From an uncultured Alistipes sp. (GTDB taxonomy: Bacteria > Bacteroidota > Bacteroidia > Bacteroidales > UBA932), in the NCBI GenBank assembly GCA_900544175.1, contig UQUN01000025.1, forward strand, positions 1 to 39,323: a DNA stretch of 39,323 nucleotides, in the 5' to 3' direction. A model generated the notes under the pieces. That model had not been told where the DNA came from, made no database searches, and was given only the letters and a program-made list of their open reading frames with translations. This document shows, in pieces, positions 24,427-33,284 of this stretch (position 1 is the first letter of the stretch; every line of letters starts with the position of its first letter). Both the position numbers and the translations under genes were made by a program.

Positions 24427-26644
24427 CGCTTTGGATCAGACCTTTACCGTCTTCCATTTCAACTAATTCATAATCGATGATCTTCTGCTCCAATGAGGCA
24501 CGGACCACCCGGATCCAGACCTTGTCACCCATGGTGAAACGGCGTCCGCGGGAACGACCAATGATGGAGTAGGTCTCCTCGTCGAACTGGTAGAAGTCTC
24601 CGGGAATGTCCCTGACAGGCACCATGCCCTCCACCTTGTCCGGCTCGGTCTCCACGTACAGGCCCCACTCTGTCAAGCCTGAAACGGTGCCGGGGAAGAT
24701 CTGGCCGACCTTGTCCTGCATGTACTCGCAGAGCTTGTACTTGATGCTGGAACGCTCGGCCTCGGTGGCTATCTGCTCGCGCTGGGATGCGTACTGGCAG
24801 CAGGTCTCGTAGTATTCCTTGTTCTGGGACTCCACCCCTGCCAGATACATGGCCAGAAGGCGGTGCACCATCATGTCGGGATATCGTCTGATAGGAGACG
24901 TAAAGTGCGTGTAATACTTGAATGCCAGTCCGTAATGGCCTACATTGTCGGTTGTGTAATGGGCACGGGCCATGGAGCGCAGGGCCATCATTACCACTGC
25001 CTCCTCCTCGGGACGACCCTTGACGGTGCCGAGAAGGTTGTTGATGCGCTGGGCCACATTCTTGCCTTTTATCTCCTTGACCTTCACGCCTTCGGGGAAC
25101 CGCTTGGGCTCCTCTTTTTTCTGGCCGTCCTCCATAGCTCCCGGTTCCATCGGGAAATCGTAGCCGAAGAGACGGACAAACTTGCGGAGTACTCCGAGTT
25201 TCTCCTCGTTGGGATCCTCGTGGACACGGTAGACGAAGGTCTTGGCCTTCTTGGTCTTGGGCACCTTGCCCACATACTCGGCCACTGCACGGTTGGCCAG
25301 CAGCATGAACTCCTCGATGAGCCAGTTGGCCTCCTTCGATATCTTCTCATAGACCCTTATCGGCTTGCCGGTCTCATCCACCTCGACCTTCATCTCGGGA
25401 CGCTCGAAGGCGATGGCTCCGGCTGTGAAACGCTTCTTCCTGAGGACAGAGGCGATCTTGTGAAGATTCTGTATCTCCTTGGCGAGAGGGCCCTGTCCGG
25501 TCTCTATGATGGCCTGGGCCTCGTCGTAGTTGAAACGGTAATCGGACTTGATGACAGTGCGGCCCAGCCAGGTCTTCTTGACCGTTCCTGTAGGTGCTAT
25601 GTCAAATACCGCTGAGAAGCAGAGCTTTTCCTCTCCAGGGCGGAGGGAGCAAAGATTGTTCGAAAGCTTCTCTGGCAGCATGGGCACGGTACGGTCCACC
25701 AGGTAGACGGACGTTCCACGCTCGTAAGCGCACTTGTCAATAACCGAGCCGGGAGTCACATAATGCGTCACATCGGCTATATGCACTCCGACCTCCATGT
25801 TGCCATCCTCCAGTTCGCGGTATGACAGCGCGTCGTCAAAATCCTTGGCATCGGCGGGGTCAATGGTAAATGTCGTCACTTTGCGGAAATCCCTGCGCTC
25901 GGATATATCCTTAGGCGTAATCTTGTCCGGAACGGCCTCTGCAGCGGCCTCCACCTCCGGCTCAAAGCGGTAAGGCAGGCCGTACTCGGCGAGAATGGCG
26001 TGCATCTCGGTGTCATTGGCTCCGGGCTCACCCAGTACATCCACGATGCGGCCTGTTGGAGCCGGAGCCTTGCGGGGCCAGTCGGTCACTATGACGGCGG
26101 CCTTCAGACCGGATACGTCTCCGGGCTTCCAGGTCCGCTGTCCCTCCTCTCCGAAGCATCTGTCTATCTCATTGAGCGGTATACTGATGTCGTAAGGCAT
26201 GTTGCGGCTCTCCATGATCAGCCAGGCCTCGCCACGGGATATCTGCAGCACACCGATGTGAGGCTTGGAAGAACGCTCGAGGACAGTGATCACCTCACCC
26301 TCGATGCGTTTGGGCTTGCCGTCCTTGCCGATACCTTTTGCCTTGGTAGTAAGTACCTTTACGATATCACCGTTGAGTGCCCCGCGCATCTTGTGCTGAG
26401 GCACGAATATATCCGTATCCCTGTCCGGCACTTCCACGAAACCATATCCCTCGCGGGTCATGCTGACAGTACCGGTCAGCTCCTCCTTGTTGAAACGCTC
26501 TTTCTTGCCCTTGGATTTCTTCTTTCCTCCCCCATGCTCCTTCTTCTTCAGATTCATCTCTTTCTTAATTGCCTTGTCTTCCGGCGACTGGTTTCTGTCA
26601 CGCCCGCCACGAGGGCGTGAAGAGGGTCTTTTCTTTCTACTCAT
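24335..26644 (-). CDS. rnr: Ribonuclease R
   Basis: This 769-residue 3'-5' exoribonuclease of the RNase II/R family degrades structured RNA and takes part in rRNA and tmRNA-linked quality control. A Lys/Arg/Gly-rich N-terminal tail (about 60 residues) leads into cold-shock domains (GYGFVEVPDRDTDIFVP). The RNB catalytic domain follows with its aspartates intact in TIDPADAKDFDDALS near residue 270. An S1 domain lies near residue 660-735 (PGTVSGLTEWGLYVE) and a basic tail closes the protein. The ATG at 26644 lies 26 bases from the -7 box of the 56-base repeat element. It is the first gene of a long minus-strand run. Confidence 0.97.
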   Translation of the reverse strand: MSRKKRPSSRPRGGRDRNQSPEDKAIKKEMNLKKKEHGGGKKKSKGKKERFNKEELTGTVSMTREGYGFVEVPDRDTDIFVPQHKMRGALNGDIVKVLTTKAKGIGKDGKPKRIEGEVITVLERSSKPHIGVLQISRGEAWLIMESRNMPYDISIPLNEIDRCFGEEGQRTWKPGDVSGLKAAVIVTDWPRKAPAPTGRIVDVLGEPGANDTEMHAILAEYGLPYRFEPEVEAAAEAVPDKITPKDISERRDFRKVTTFTIDPADAKDFDDALSYRELEDGNMEVGVHIADVTHYVTPGSVIDKCAYERGTSVYLVDRTVPMLPEKLSNNLCSLRPGEEKLCFSAVFDIAPTGTVKKTWLGRTVIKSDYRFNYDEAQAIIETGQGPLAKEIQNLHKIASVLRKKRFTAGAIAFERPEMKVEVDETGKPIRVYEKISKEANWLIEEFMLLANRAVAEYVGKVPKTKKAKTFVYRVHEDPNEEKLGVLRKFVRLFGYDFPMEPGAMEDGQKKEEPKRFPEGVKVKEIKGKNVAQRINNLLGTVKGRPEEEAVVMMALRSMARAHYTTDNVGHYGLAFKYYTHFTSPIRRYPDMMVHRLLAMYLAGVESQNKEYYETCCQYASQREQIATEAERSSIKYKLCEYMQDKVGQIFPGTVSGLTEWGLYVETEPDKVEGMVPVRDIPGDFYQFDEETYSIIGRSRGRRFTMGDKVWIRVVRASLEQKIIDYELVEMEDGKGLIQSDELQSVSQQSAAEQPASAKPAPRRTRKRSK

Positions 26645-26669
26645 TTATACTTTATTCTGTTATCAGCGA

Positions 26670-26725
26670 CAAATATACGCAGAAACTGAGTGCAAAGAAA
26701 ATTTATTTACTTTGCCGAGGCGCCA
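26670..26725 (-). repeat. 56-base promoter-associated repeat, copy 2
   Basis: This copy is 52/56 identical to 11282-11337 and has the same orientation relative to its downstream gene (rnr). It includes the -7 box TATATTTG on the minus strand (26670-26677) and the inverted repeat GCAAAG-N12-CTTTGC (26692-26715). The differences lie mostly at the distal end. It probably acts as the rnr promoter with a built-in operator. Confidence 0.8.
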
Positions 26726-26786
26726 AAATACCGGGGCAGGAAGCATACATTTCATCATTCTTACAATCAAGCACTTACACCCACAC

Positions 26787-26829
26787 AAAGGTGCCACATA
26801 ACCGTTTCAGAAGCCAACGCGGCACCTTT
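26787..26829. repeat. REP-like hairpin, copy A
   Basis: AAAGGTGCC (26787-26795) pairs with GGCACCTTT (26821-26829). It shares the 36-base layout from GTGCC to GGCAC found at 31929-31972 and 33129-33175, and its right half closely matches the 31929 copy (CCAACGCGGCACC). The inner left arm no longer pairs well, as if decayed. It lies between two divergent genes, where a terminator would have no obvious gene to serve. Confidence 0.6.
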
Positions 26830-26894
26830 CAAAAGCATTATCACCTGATTAACACCAATTTAGCAAAACAGAGCTTTCCCAGACATGAAATTTG

Positions 26895-26902
26895 TATATT
26901 TG
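26895..26902 (+). promoter_or_regulatory. -7 box (TATATTTG) of the propeller lipoprotein gene
   Basis: TATATTTG is an exact consensus match 25 bases before the ATG at 26928. A TTTC about 16 bases upstream could be a weak -33 element. Confidence 0.6.
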
Positions 26903-26927
26903 CACAGTAAACTTTAATGCAAAACTT

Positions 26928-28007
26928 ATGGAACAACTCCCCAGAACAATCAAAGCAGCCGGGGCATTCCTGTGCTCATGCACAATACTGCTCGGCGGAT
27001 GCAGCAGGAACGACGGAACGGAAACAATCGACATCTACAAATTCGAAGTCAGACAGCTTACAGAAGCCCGTATGGACTCACTATCCGTTGAGAAAGAAGT
27101 CATAGAACTGACGTCGGATGACGTCTCCATACCGGCGCGTCCCCAAAAAGTCAAAATAACCGGGGACAGGATCTATGTTCTGGACAATCCGGCCATCCGC
27201 GAGTACCGCATGCTGGTCTTCGACCGGAGCGGACAGTTTATCAGGCAGATCGGGGCGATGGGACGTGGTCCCGGGGAATATCTCGGCATATCCGACTTCG
27301 CCATAGCTCCCGACAGCAGTCTCTGGATTGAGGATGCAGTAGCCAACAATCTGATACACTACAGCAAAGACCTAAGATACATCGGTACAGTCCCCACGTC
27401 CTACGATGCTGACTGTATGGAATTTCTGGAAGACGGAAACCTTATAGTAAATATTTCTCACTGGAATCCGGACCGTATCCGCATAGCCGTCACTGACACT
27501 CTTTTCGGAGAGGAAAACCTAAGAACAGTGCTAAACTACAACTACGAGCCCAATCCTTATGTCCATTATGGTTCCGGCCAGCTCAACATAATACGGGAAG
27601 GCTGGCTGCACAGCTACCCCCCGTTAGGAGACATATATCTTTTTGACAGCAAGGACGGGAAACTGAAACAACATTTCTTCCTCGACTTCGGACCTGACAA
27701 GATTACCGCTGAGAACATTCTGGAATTGGGCGATGGTAGTGACGACATGAAATTCATCCAGTCGATAGAAGACCACGTCTTTCTGCTTAGAGCAGCATAT
27801 GTATCAGACGATTACATCATCGGCAGGATAAATGACAAAAAAGACGACAAGGATTTTATCGCCGACCGCAACAGCCGTGTCATCTACAAAAGCCATCCGG
27901 GCAGCCCGAGCAGGATCATAGGCCAGAGCGGAGACTGGACGATGTCGCTTGCCGCACCGGACACCGAAGATGCCCACTACAAGCTGATATTGCGCAGATT
28001 TCAATAA
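26928..28007 (+). CDS. 6-bladed beta-propeller lipoprotein
   Basis: This 359-residue lipoprotein has its lipobox at LGGC around residue 25. The rest has NHL/6-bladed propeller features common in Bacteroidales. Blades contain motifs such as KVKITGDRIYVLDN, LVFDRSGQFIRQIG and GPGEYLGISDFAIAPDSSLWI. Members of this family sit on the cell surface or in the periplasm and have no assigned ligand. The ATG at 26928 gives a proper signal peptide (MEQLPRTIKAAGAFL); an in-frame ATG at 26892 lies on top of the promoter and is rejected. The gene is monocistronic as far as I can see, with a decayed region facing it downstream. Confidence 0.85.
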   Translation: MEQLPRTIKAAGAFLCSCTILLGGCSRNDGTETIDIYKFEVRQLTEARMDSLSVEKEVIELTSDDVSIPARPQKVKITGDRIYVLDNPAIREYRMLVFDRSGQFIRQIGAMGRGPGEYLGISDFAIAPDSSLWIEDAVANNLIHYSKDLRYIGTVPTSYDADCMEFLEDGNLIVNISHWNPDRIRIAVTDTLFGEENLRTVLNYNYEPNPYVHYGSGQLNIIREGWLHSYPPLGDIYLFDSKDGKLKQHFFLDFGPDKITAENILELGDGSDDMKFIQSIEDHVFLLRAAYVSDDYIIGRINDKKDDKDFIADRNSRVIYKSHPGSPSRIIGQSGDWTMSLAAPDTEDAHYKLILRRFQ

Positions 28008-28021
28008 TGTGTTGCCACAAG

Positions 28022-28111
28022 TCATTGAGTGACGTCATCGCCCATGGAGACCGTATCCTTTTCTGGAGCGGCCTGCAGTTCATAGGGATTGTTAAAATAT
28101 GCAGAACGGCA
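28022..28111 (-). pseudogene. Possible C-terminal remnant of an unknown protein
   Basis: A short minus-strand frame of about 30 codons ends with NPYELQAAPEKDTVSMGDD and then a stop. It reads like real protein but has no start codon, and an in-frame stop lies directly upstream. It sits just beyond the end of the broken FN3-like gene. I do not recognise the family, and it may be chance. Confidence 0.2.
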
Positions 28112-28231
28112 TCAGAAGAAGAGCGAGGCTCCACTGCACGAAAAAAGGGGACCACCATACGGCTGCATCATGAAATCCATTGATGCACAGCCTATAGCTA
28201 CCCCTGATTTACTTATTTGACATCGAGCAGC

Positions 28232-29600
28232 TTACTTGGCAATAAGCGGCATCATCCACCCGTCCCCACTGACAATGCCTGCGGCGGAAGAAGATGCCTC
28301 ATCTCCCCAGTTCCACAATTCGTTGGGGTTGAAACCGCCCATGGGAACTGTACCGTCCTCGGTCGGATTCAACAGTTCTCTGCAGACAGCCGTAGGATTG
28401 CCTGCTATATCTATGGCATAGCCGACAATGGTATATTCCGTATCATACTTGATCAGCAGCATGCTTGTATCCCACGAACTACCATTAGTAATCAGTTCCT
28501 CCTTTATCCGCTCGTCAGACAAGTAACTCTCATCCATGCAATTCCCCTCATATATAGCATAATATTTATAGACCTCCCTATCCTCTGGAGTACACTGAGC
28601 CTTAAGATGGTACACAGCATGGCCGCTGATGTCTGAAGTGAAGTTGTCCGGCCAGGCCTCCTGCACCTCTGCTCCAGCATAGTAACCATTGTACAGCAGC
28701 TCGAAAGTCATGTCGGACTGCTTGGCCTCGGTGGTAGTTACAAATTCATATACGATATCAGTCGTAGGATGCCCTTGCTCCCATCCGTACGCGAATATGA
28801 TATACTCCGTCTCCGGCAACATCTCTACCTGAGGATAACCGAACCGACCGGTCAAGTCACCACGACGGATCGGCATAAACGTATAGCTGTGTCATACCCT
28901 TATACGGAGCAGCCTCCAAAGCATGAACAATATATGGATCTGTATTGGTTGTTGTTATCCTATAGTCTATTATCCTTGTCTCAACATTGGTGACCTCCAG
29001 AGCAAGTTGGTTATCAGACATCGTCACCGAACCAGTATGGAATTCATACACCACCATCTCCGAATTAAGAATACATTCCTCAGAAACAGATACGGCATAC
29101 ACCACATAGTCAGTATCCGCTCTCAATGCCCTGGTAGTCTCTATCTCACCCTTTTCGGAAAAATTATCCAATGTCACCCCTACAGGATTCTCTATACCTT
29201 CCCCTTCCAGATAATCGGACTGAGACACTTCTATTTCGAATGTGACATCGCTCTGTTCCACCAGCACTGTCGAAACCTCTCTATAATTGAGTCCTGTCAG
29301 AGGAGTGCCGGTATAGTCAAGACCGAACGCATATATTACGAACTGTTCTCCCGAGAGCTGTCTGGTTATCTCAGCAGCATAATCACCCTGCCTGCACATA
29401 GACTTAAGGCACTCCTCGAATGTCACCCCATTCTGGGATGCATAGGTTTTTAGCAGTTCGATATCAGCATTGATGAATTCATCAGGTGTTGCAAAACTGT
29501 CGAAATACTCCTTTTCCACCACCTGTGTAAAATAAGTCATGCTCTCGTCCACGGGTATTACCTCGTAGGCAAATGAGGAAACGGTGCTGTCCGTTTTTCC
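28232..29600 (-). pseudogene. Broken FN3-like multi-repeat surface protein
   Basis: Two frames together read as one protein with several repeats of the Bacteroidales FN3-like lipoprotein type. Frame one (29600-28857) has repeats with YFTQVVEKEYFDSF, FVIYAFGLDYTGTP and DYVVYAVSVSE, then stops. Frame two (28876-28232) continues with LPETEYIIFAYGWEQG, EYTIVGYAIDIAGNP and a Trp/Gly-rich tail. No signal peptide or ATG starts frame one; its first Met (29552) lies inside a repeat. A second break joins it to the TPR fragment upstream: restoring one A in the five-A run at 29594-29598 would link both frames smoothly. Either a true pseudogene or assembly errors could explain this. Confidence 0.7.
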
Positions 29601-30181
29601 TCATATCCTTCATTCTCCGCAGCCGTAAAGTCCACTGACGCACTCGCAGTATCCACTGCTATTCCGGAAATCCAATCCGCATCACAGACAGCGGAAATAT
29701 TGCACATACTCACCGCCTGGTTTACTGTATCTCTGTTCTTTTCGGAGATTTCCATCGCCTTGTAAAAGCTGTTTATCGCCGTTGAATAATCCAAATCCTT
29801 TTTTACAGCATATATTCCGACAGCGGTATATCCTATGACCGCATTGTAATGCAAGCCGGTATCTGCGTCCAGCATATTCTTGAGTTCAATGATATAGTTT
29901 TCCGCAGAGTCAAGATTATTGAGCATGATGTAAGCCAATGCCTTATAACCGCGGGCCACCTTTTTGGCCTCAACGGGCGCACTGTCTCCAGACATTGAAA
30001 GCAAGGTATCGGCAATGGACAGCGCATCATTATAACAGCCTTCAGCCATAGTATTGGACAATCTCAACAATTTCTCCCTCTCCTGCATCCTGCCGTACTG
30101 CCCTATATCTGAGCAGGCCGCAACCAGCAACACCAGCATACACAACCACGCAATCTGTACAATACTGATTTTTTTGTCCAT
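29558..30181 (-). pseudogene. Truncated TPR lipoprotein fused into the FN3-like remnant
   Basis: The ATG at 30181 starts a lipoprotein signal (lipobox LLVAAC near residue 20). TPR-type helices follow (about residues 30-155), with NDALSIADTLL and STAINSFYKAMEISEKNRD. After NISAV the sequence changes character into an FN3-like strand pattern (IAVDTASASVDFTAAENEG) and then runs out of frame to a stop at 29558. The TPR gene has therefore lost its C-terminal part, probably a membrane helix and HTH like those in the 16776-18440 gene, by a deletion joining it to the FN3 gene. A functional short TPR lipoprotein cannot be excluded. A -7 box lies upstream at 30211-30218. Confidence 0.6.
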
Positions 30182-30210
30182 GATAATATGTCCAGGTATT
30201 TTTATACAGA

Positions 30211-30218
30211 CAAAATTA
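30211..30218 (-). promoter_or_regulatory. -7 box (TAATTTTG) of the truncated TPR gene
   Basis: The minus strand reads TAATTTTG, an exact TAnnTTTG match, 29 bases before the ATG at 30181. It survives although the gene is broken. Confidence 0.45.
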
Positions 30219-30248
30219 GTCAAAAATCCCCCGAATCTGATTTTTTCC

Positions 30249-30256
30249 TACTTTTG
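30249..30256 (+). promoter_or_regulatory. -7 box (TACTTTTG) of gpmI
   Basis: TACTTTTG is an exact consensus match 34 bases before the gpmI ATG at 30291. An AAAAGGA ribosome-binding sequence lies between them. Confidence 0.6.
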
Positions 30257-30290
30257 TGCCTTGAAAAAGAATAGCAAAAGGATTAGGATT

Positions 30291-31835
30291 ATGGACAAGA
30301 AAGTACTACTTATGATCCTCGACGGTTGGGGCGAGGGAAAGCATGACCGCTCCAACGCCATCTATACCCAGGGCACTCCCAATCTGGACAGGCTCAGGGC
30401 GAAGTATCCCGTATCGTTTCTTAAAGCCTGCGGAGAGGATGTGGGGCTGCCGGAGGGCCAGATGGGCAACTCGGAGGTAGGACACCTCAACATCGGTGCA
30501 GGCCGCATCGTATATCAGGACCTGGTCAAGATAAACCGAGCCTGCGCTCAGCACAAACTACTGGAGAACAAGGAAATCAAGGCAGCATACGATTATGTGG
30601 CAGGAAGCGGTAAAGCACTGCATTTCTTCGGACTGTGCTCCCACGGCGGAGTACACAGCTCCCTGGCACATCTCTACGAATTCCTCGAGGTAGCCGCACA
30701 ATATCAGCTGCCCAGAGTGTATGTACACTGCTTCATGGACGGCCGTGACTGCGATCCCCGCAGCGGCAAGGGCTTCATAGAAGAGCTGCAGGCCAAGTGC
30801 GCAGAGTTACGCGCAAAATACCCTGACCCTTCGCAGGGTCCGGTCATCGCCAGCATCATAGGGCGCTACTATGCCATGGACCGCGACAAGAGGTGGGACC
30901 GCGTCAAGATGGCCTACGATTTAGTGGTCAACGGAGAGGGTGAGAAGTTCACCGACCCCGTGGCTGCAATGCAGAAATCCTACGATGAGAACGTGACCGA
31001 CGAGTTCATCAAGCCCCACTGCGGTGTGGATGCAGCCGGCAAACCCCTCGGACTCATCTCAGAAGGCGACGCCGTCATCTTCTACAACTTCCGCAACGAC
31101 CGCGCCCGCGAGATCACGGCAGTGCTCACCCAGCAGGACATGCCGGAGCAGGGCATGAAGACCATCCCCCTGTACTACTGCTGCCTGACCCCCTACGATG
31201 ACAAGTTCACCGGACTGCATATCCTCTTCGACAAGGAAAACGTACCCGACACCATCGGCGAAGTGGTCTCCAAGGCTGGCCGCAAGCAGCTCCGCATAGC
31301 CGAGACCGAGAAATACGCCCATGTGACCTTCTTCTTCTCAGGCGGACGCGAGGAGCCTTTCGAGGGCGAGTCCCGCATCCTCATCAACTCCCCCAAGGTG
31401 GCCACCTACGACCTGAAACCGGAGATGTCCGCTCCCGAAGTGACCGAGGCTCTCGTCACCGAATTGAATAAATGCATACACGACATGGTCATCCTCAACT
31501 TTGCCAACGGGGACATGGTAGGCCACACCGGAGTCTACGAGGCTATCTGCAAAGCAGTCAAGACGGTGGATGAGTGTGTCGCCAAGGTAGTGGATGCCGC
31601 CCGTGCCAACGGCTACTCGGTATTCATCACTGCCGACCACGGCAACGCCGACCATGCCGTCAATGAGGACGGCACCCCCAACACCGCCCACTCCCTCAAC
31701 GTAGTGCCCTTCATAGCCGTGGATGACGACATCAAGAGCCTGCGCAACGGACGTCTGGCCGATATCGCCCCCACCATGCTCAAGCTCATGGGCATCCCCG
31801 CCCCCGCAGACATGACCGGAGAGCCGCTGTTCTGA
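30291..31835 (+). CDS. gpmI: 2,3-bisphosphoglycerate-independent phosphoglycerate mutase
   Basis: This 514-residue manganese-dependent mutase interconverts 3- and 2-phosphoglycerate in glycolysis and gluconeogenesis. It belongs to the alkaline phosphatase superfamily. The first metal motif is in MILDGWGEG (residues 8-16), the phosphorylated serine in GNSEVGHLNIGAGR (near residue 60), and the second metal block in FITADHGNAD (near 445). Length is standard. The ATG at 30291 follows an AAAAGGA ribosome-binding sequence and gives the family start MDKKVLLMILDGWG; the frame is open further upstream, but that part runs across the promoter. It is transcribed alone and followed by the hairpin at 31929-31972. 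Confidence 0.97.
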   Translation: MDKKVLLMILDGWGEGKHDRSNAIYTQGTPNLDRLRAKYPVSFLKACGEDVGLPEGQMGNSEVGHLNIGAGRIVYQDLVKINRACAQHKLLENKEIKAAYDYVAGSGKALHFFGLCSHGGVHSSLAHLYEFLEVAAQYQLPRVYVHCFMDGRDCDPRSGKGFIEELQAKCAELRAKYPDPSQGPVIASIIGRYYAMDRDKRWDRVKMAYDLVVNGEGEKFTDPVAAMQKSYDENVTDEFIKPHCGVDAAGKPLGLISEGDAVIFYNFRNDRAREITAVLTQQDMPEQGMKTIPLYYCCLTPYDDKFTGLHILFDKENVPDTIGEVVSKAGRKQLRIAETEKYAHVTFFFSGGREEPFEGESRILINSPKVATYDLKPEMSAPEVTEALVTELNKCIHDMVILNFANGDMVGHTGVYEAICKAVKTVDECVAKVVDAARANGYSVFITADHGNADHAVNEDGTPNTAHSLNVVPFIAVDDDIKSLRNGRLADIAPTMLKLMGIPAPADMTGEPLF

Positions 31836-31928
31836 TGACTTCGCTCTGATGACTCTGTTAGCGGGGACTCATTTGCGGGGAAAGGGAAATTTTACTGAAT
31901 ACCTCATACTCACCGCTAAACGCATAAT

Positions 31929-31972
31929 AAAAGTGCCGCGTCGCCATTCCAAAAGGCAACGCGGCACCTTTT
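31929..31972. repeat. REP-like hairpin, copy B (also possible gpmI terminator)
   Basis: A long hairpin pairs 31929-31945 with 31955-31972, with a single bulged C and one C-A mismatch. The core is GTGCCGCGTCGCC against GGCAACGCGGCAC around a 9 base loop. It shares the 36-base GTGCC-to-GGCAC layout with copies A and C. It lies 94 bases after gpmI and 184 bases before the RAYT gene. The trailing TTTT could also end gpmI transcription. Confidence 0.75.
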
Positions 31973-32155
31973 ATCATACATAAGTAACTAATAATGAGAG
32001 AAATCGCATTTTAACTCTTGCCCGGGAAAGGCCGACAGCGGAACAATATGAGTCGCAACGCTATCCCAAAAACACATGACCGGCTTTTGCAAATAGCGTA
32101 AATTTATGTTAATTAACCTATTGCGATTGTAGAGAATTTATATGACTTTTGCGCT

Positions 32156-33001
32156 ATGGAGAAACATTACTGGCACATCTGTACTGACGGGCTGGCGCGG
32201 GAGATTATCTTCAAGGATGTGAAAGACTACATCTTCGGGATGAACGGAGTGCCGACACTGTCCCTTTCTTATGGCATCACTGTTCTGGCTTTCTGCCTGA
32301 TGAGCAATCATGTCCATTTTGTCGTTCACGGAGTTGAGAAAGACTGCAGGGCTTTTATCACGGCATACAAGAAACGTCTGTCACTAATTGCCGATGTCGG
32401 TATGGCTGACATCTGTGTAAAGCAGATAGATACGGACGATTATCTTCTCAGGGTCATCGGGTATGTGTTGCGCAACCCGGTCGGGGCCGGTCTCGGAGTG
32501 ATGCCTCAATTCTACCGCTGGAGCTCCGCTTCGCTTTACTTCAATAAAGACAGGGTGGTTGACGGTATCACAATAAAGGATGTGGGCACTAAAAAGATGC
32601 GTGGGATACTCCGTTCGCATTATCGGCTTCCTTCAGACTATATAGTTACGGCAGACGGCATGGTGGATCCGTCATGTTACGTGGATTACCGGGCAGTGGA
32701 GAGCCTCTTCGGTCATGTCGGCCGTATGCTGTATTTTCTCTCCCGCAACGATGACATGGAGATGGAACTTACTGAAAACCACCTTTCAAAATCCAGCTAC
32801 TCCGATGAAGAACTAACAGTCTCAGTGCGTGTAATCTGCCGCGAGAAGTTCGGCTGTGACTCACCCGACAGTATTAGCGTGGAGGCCCGATACTCCCTCG
32901 CCTCCATCTTGCGCAAGCGTTACGGCCTGGGCCCGAAACAGCTGGCTCGTCTGACAGGCACGGATCCCCAGCTTATAAGATGCATCCTGCTGAAGAAATG
33001 A
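32156..33001 (+). CDS. REP-associated tyrosine transposase (RAYT, Y1/IS200-like HUH)
   Basis: This 281-residue single-strand DNA endonuclease belongs to the REP-associated tyrosine transposase group (TnpA_REP). The HUH motif is H52-V53-H54 within LMSNHVHFVV. A candidate catalytic tyrosine is Y103 in GYVLRNPVGAGL, and the WSSA block follows. The C-terminal 70 residues form an extra helical DNA-binding region (LRKRYGLGPKQLARLTG), as in other Bacteroidales RAYTs. RAYTs are single-copy housekeeping-like relatives of IS200 transposases that move or maintain REP palindromes. Hairpins of one family flank this gene on both sides, fitting that role. All key residues are present, so it may be active. 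Confidence 0.87.
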   Translation: MEKHYWHICTDGLAREIIFKDVKDYIFGMNGVPTLSLSYGITVLAFCLMSNHVHFVVHGVEKDCRAFITAYKKRLSLIADVGMADICVKQIDTDDYLLRVIGYVLRNPVGAGLGVMPQFYRWSSASLYFNKDRVVDGITIKDVGTKKMRGILRSHYRLPSDYIVTADGMVDPSCYVDYRAVESLFGHVGRMLYFLSRNDDMEMELTENHLSKSSYSDEELTVSVRVICREKFGCDSPDSISVEARYSLASILRKRYGLGPKQLARLTGTDPQLIRCILLKK

Positions 33002-33128
33002 CAAGAGAGGCCGGCTGTCCACGGAGCCTTTGCCGGGCATTATCAGATTCGTTCAACTGAAACCGTAATCGGAGACGTGGCAAGAGACAGCATAGACATT
33101 ATCTTTGTGATCAGAGACTTAATGGCAT

Positions 33129-33175
33129 AAGAATGTGCCCTGTCGGCTTTTGAAACGAAAACAGGGCACATTCTT
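33129..33175. repeat. REP-like hairpin, copy C
   Basis: A perfect 15 bp inverted repeat (33129-33143 with 33161-33175) has a 17 base loop. The core GTGCCCTGTCGGC opposite ACAGGGCAC keeps the same 36-base spacing as copies A and B. It lies 128 bases after the RAYT stop. No U-tract follows, so it is a poor terminator. A TATCTTTG box (33100-33107) lies just before it. Confidence 0.75.
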
Positions 33176-33274
33176 GATAAACTAACTAAAAGACCGTCAG
33201 TGGCATACGGATTTACGACCTTGCCCCACCAAAGTGGTTGTAAACGGATACTGTATAGATGTTGAAAAAATTTC

Positions 33275-33282
33275 TATATTTG
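33275..33282 (+). promoter_or_regulatory. -7 box (TATATTTG) of the B12 operon
   Basis: TATATTTG is an exact consensus match directly before the riboswitch, placing the transcript start near 33289. Confidence 0.6.
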
Positions 33283-33284
33283 CA

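Noticed and set aside
32104..32132. Near-inverted repeat GCAAATAG...CTATTGC upstream of the RAYT gene as an operator.
   Set aside because: The arms match imperfectly and the spacing is long; there is no second copy to support it.
32144..32151. GACTTTTG as a -7 box for the RAYT gene.
   Set aside because: It misses the TA of the consensus and would leave an almost non-existent leader before the ATG at 32156.
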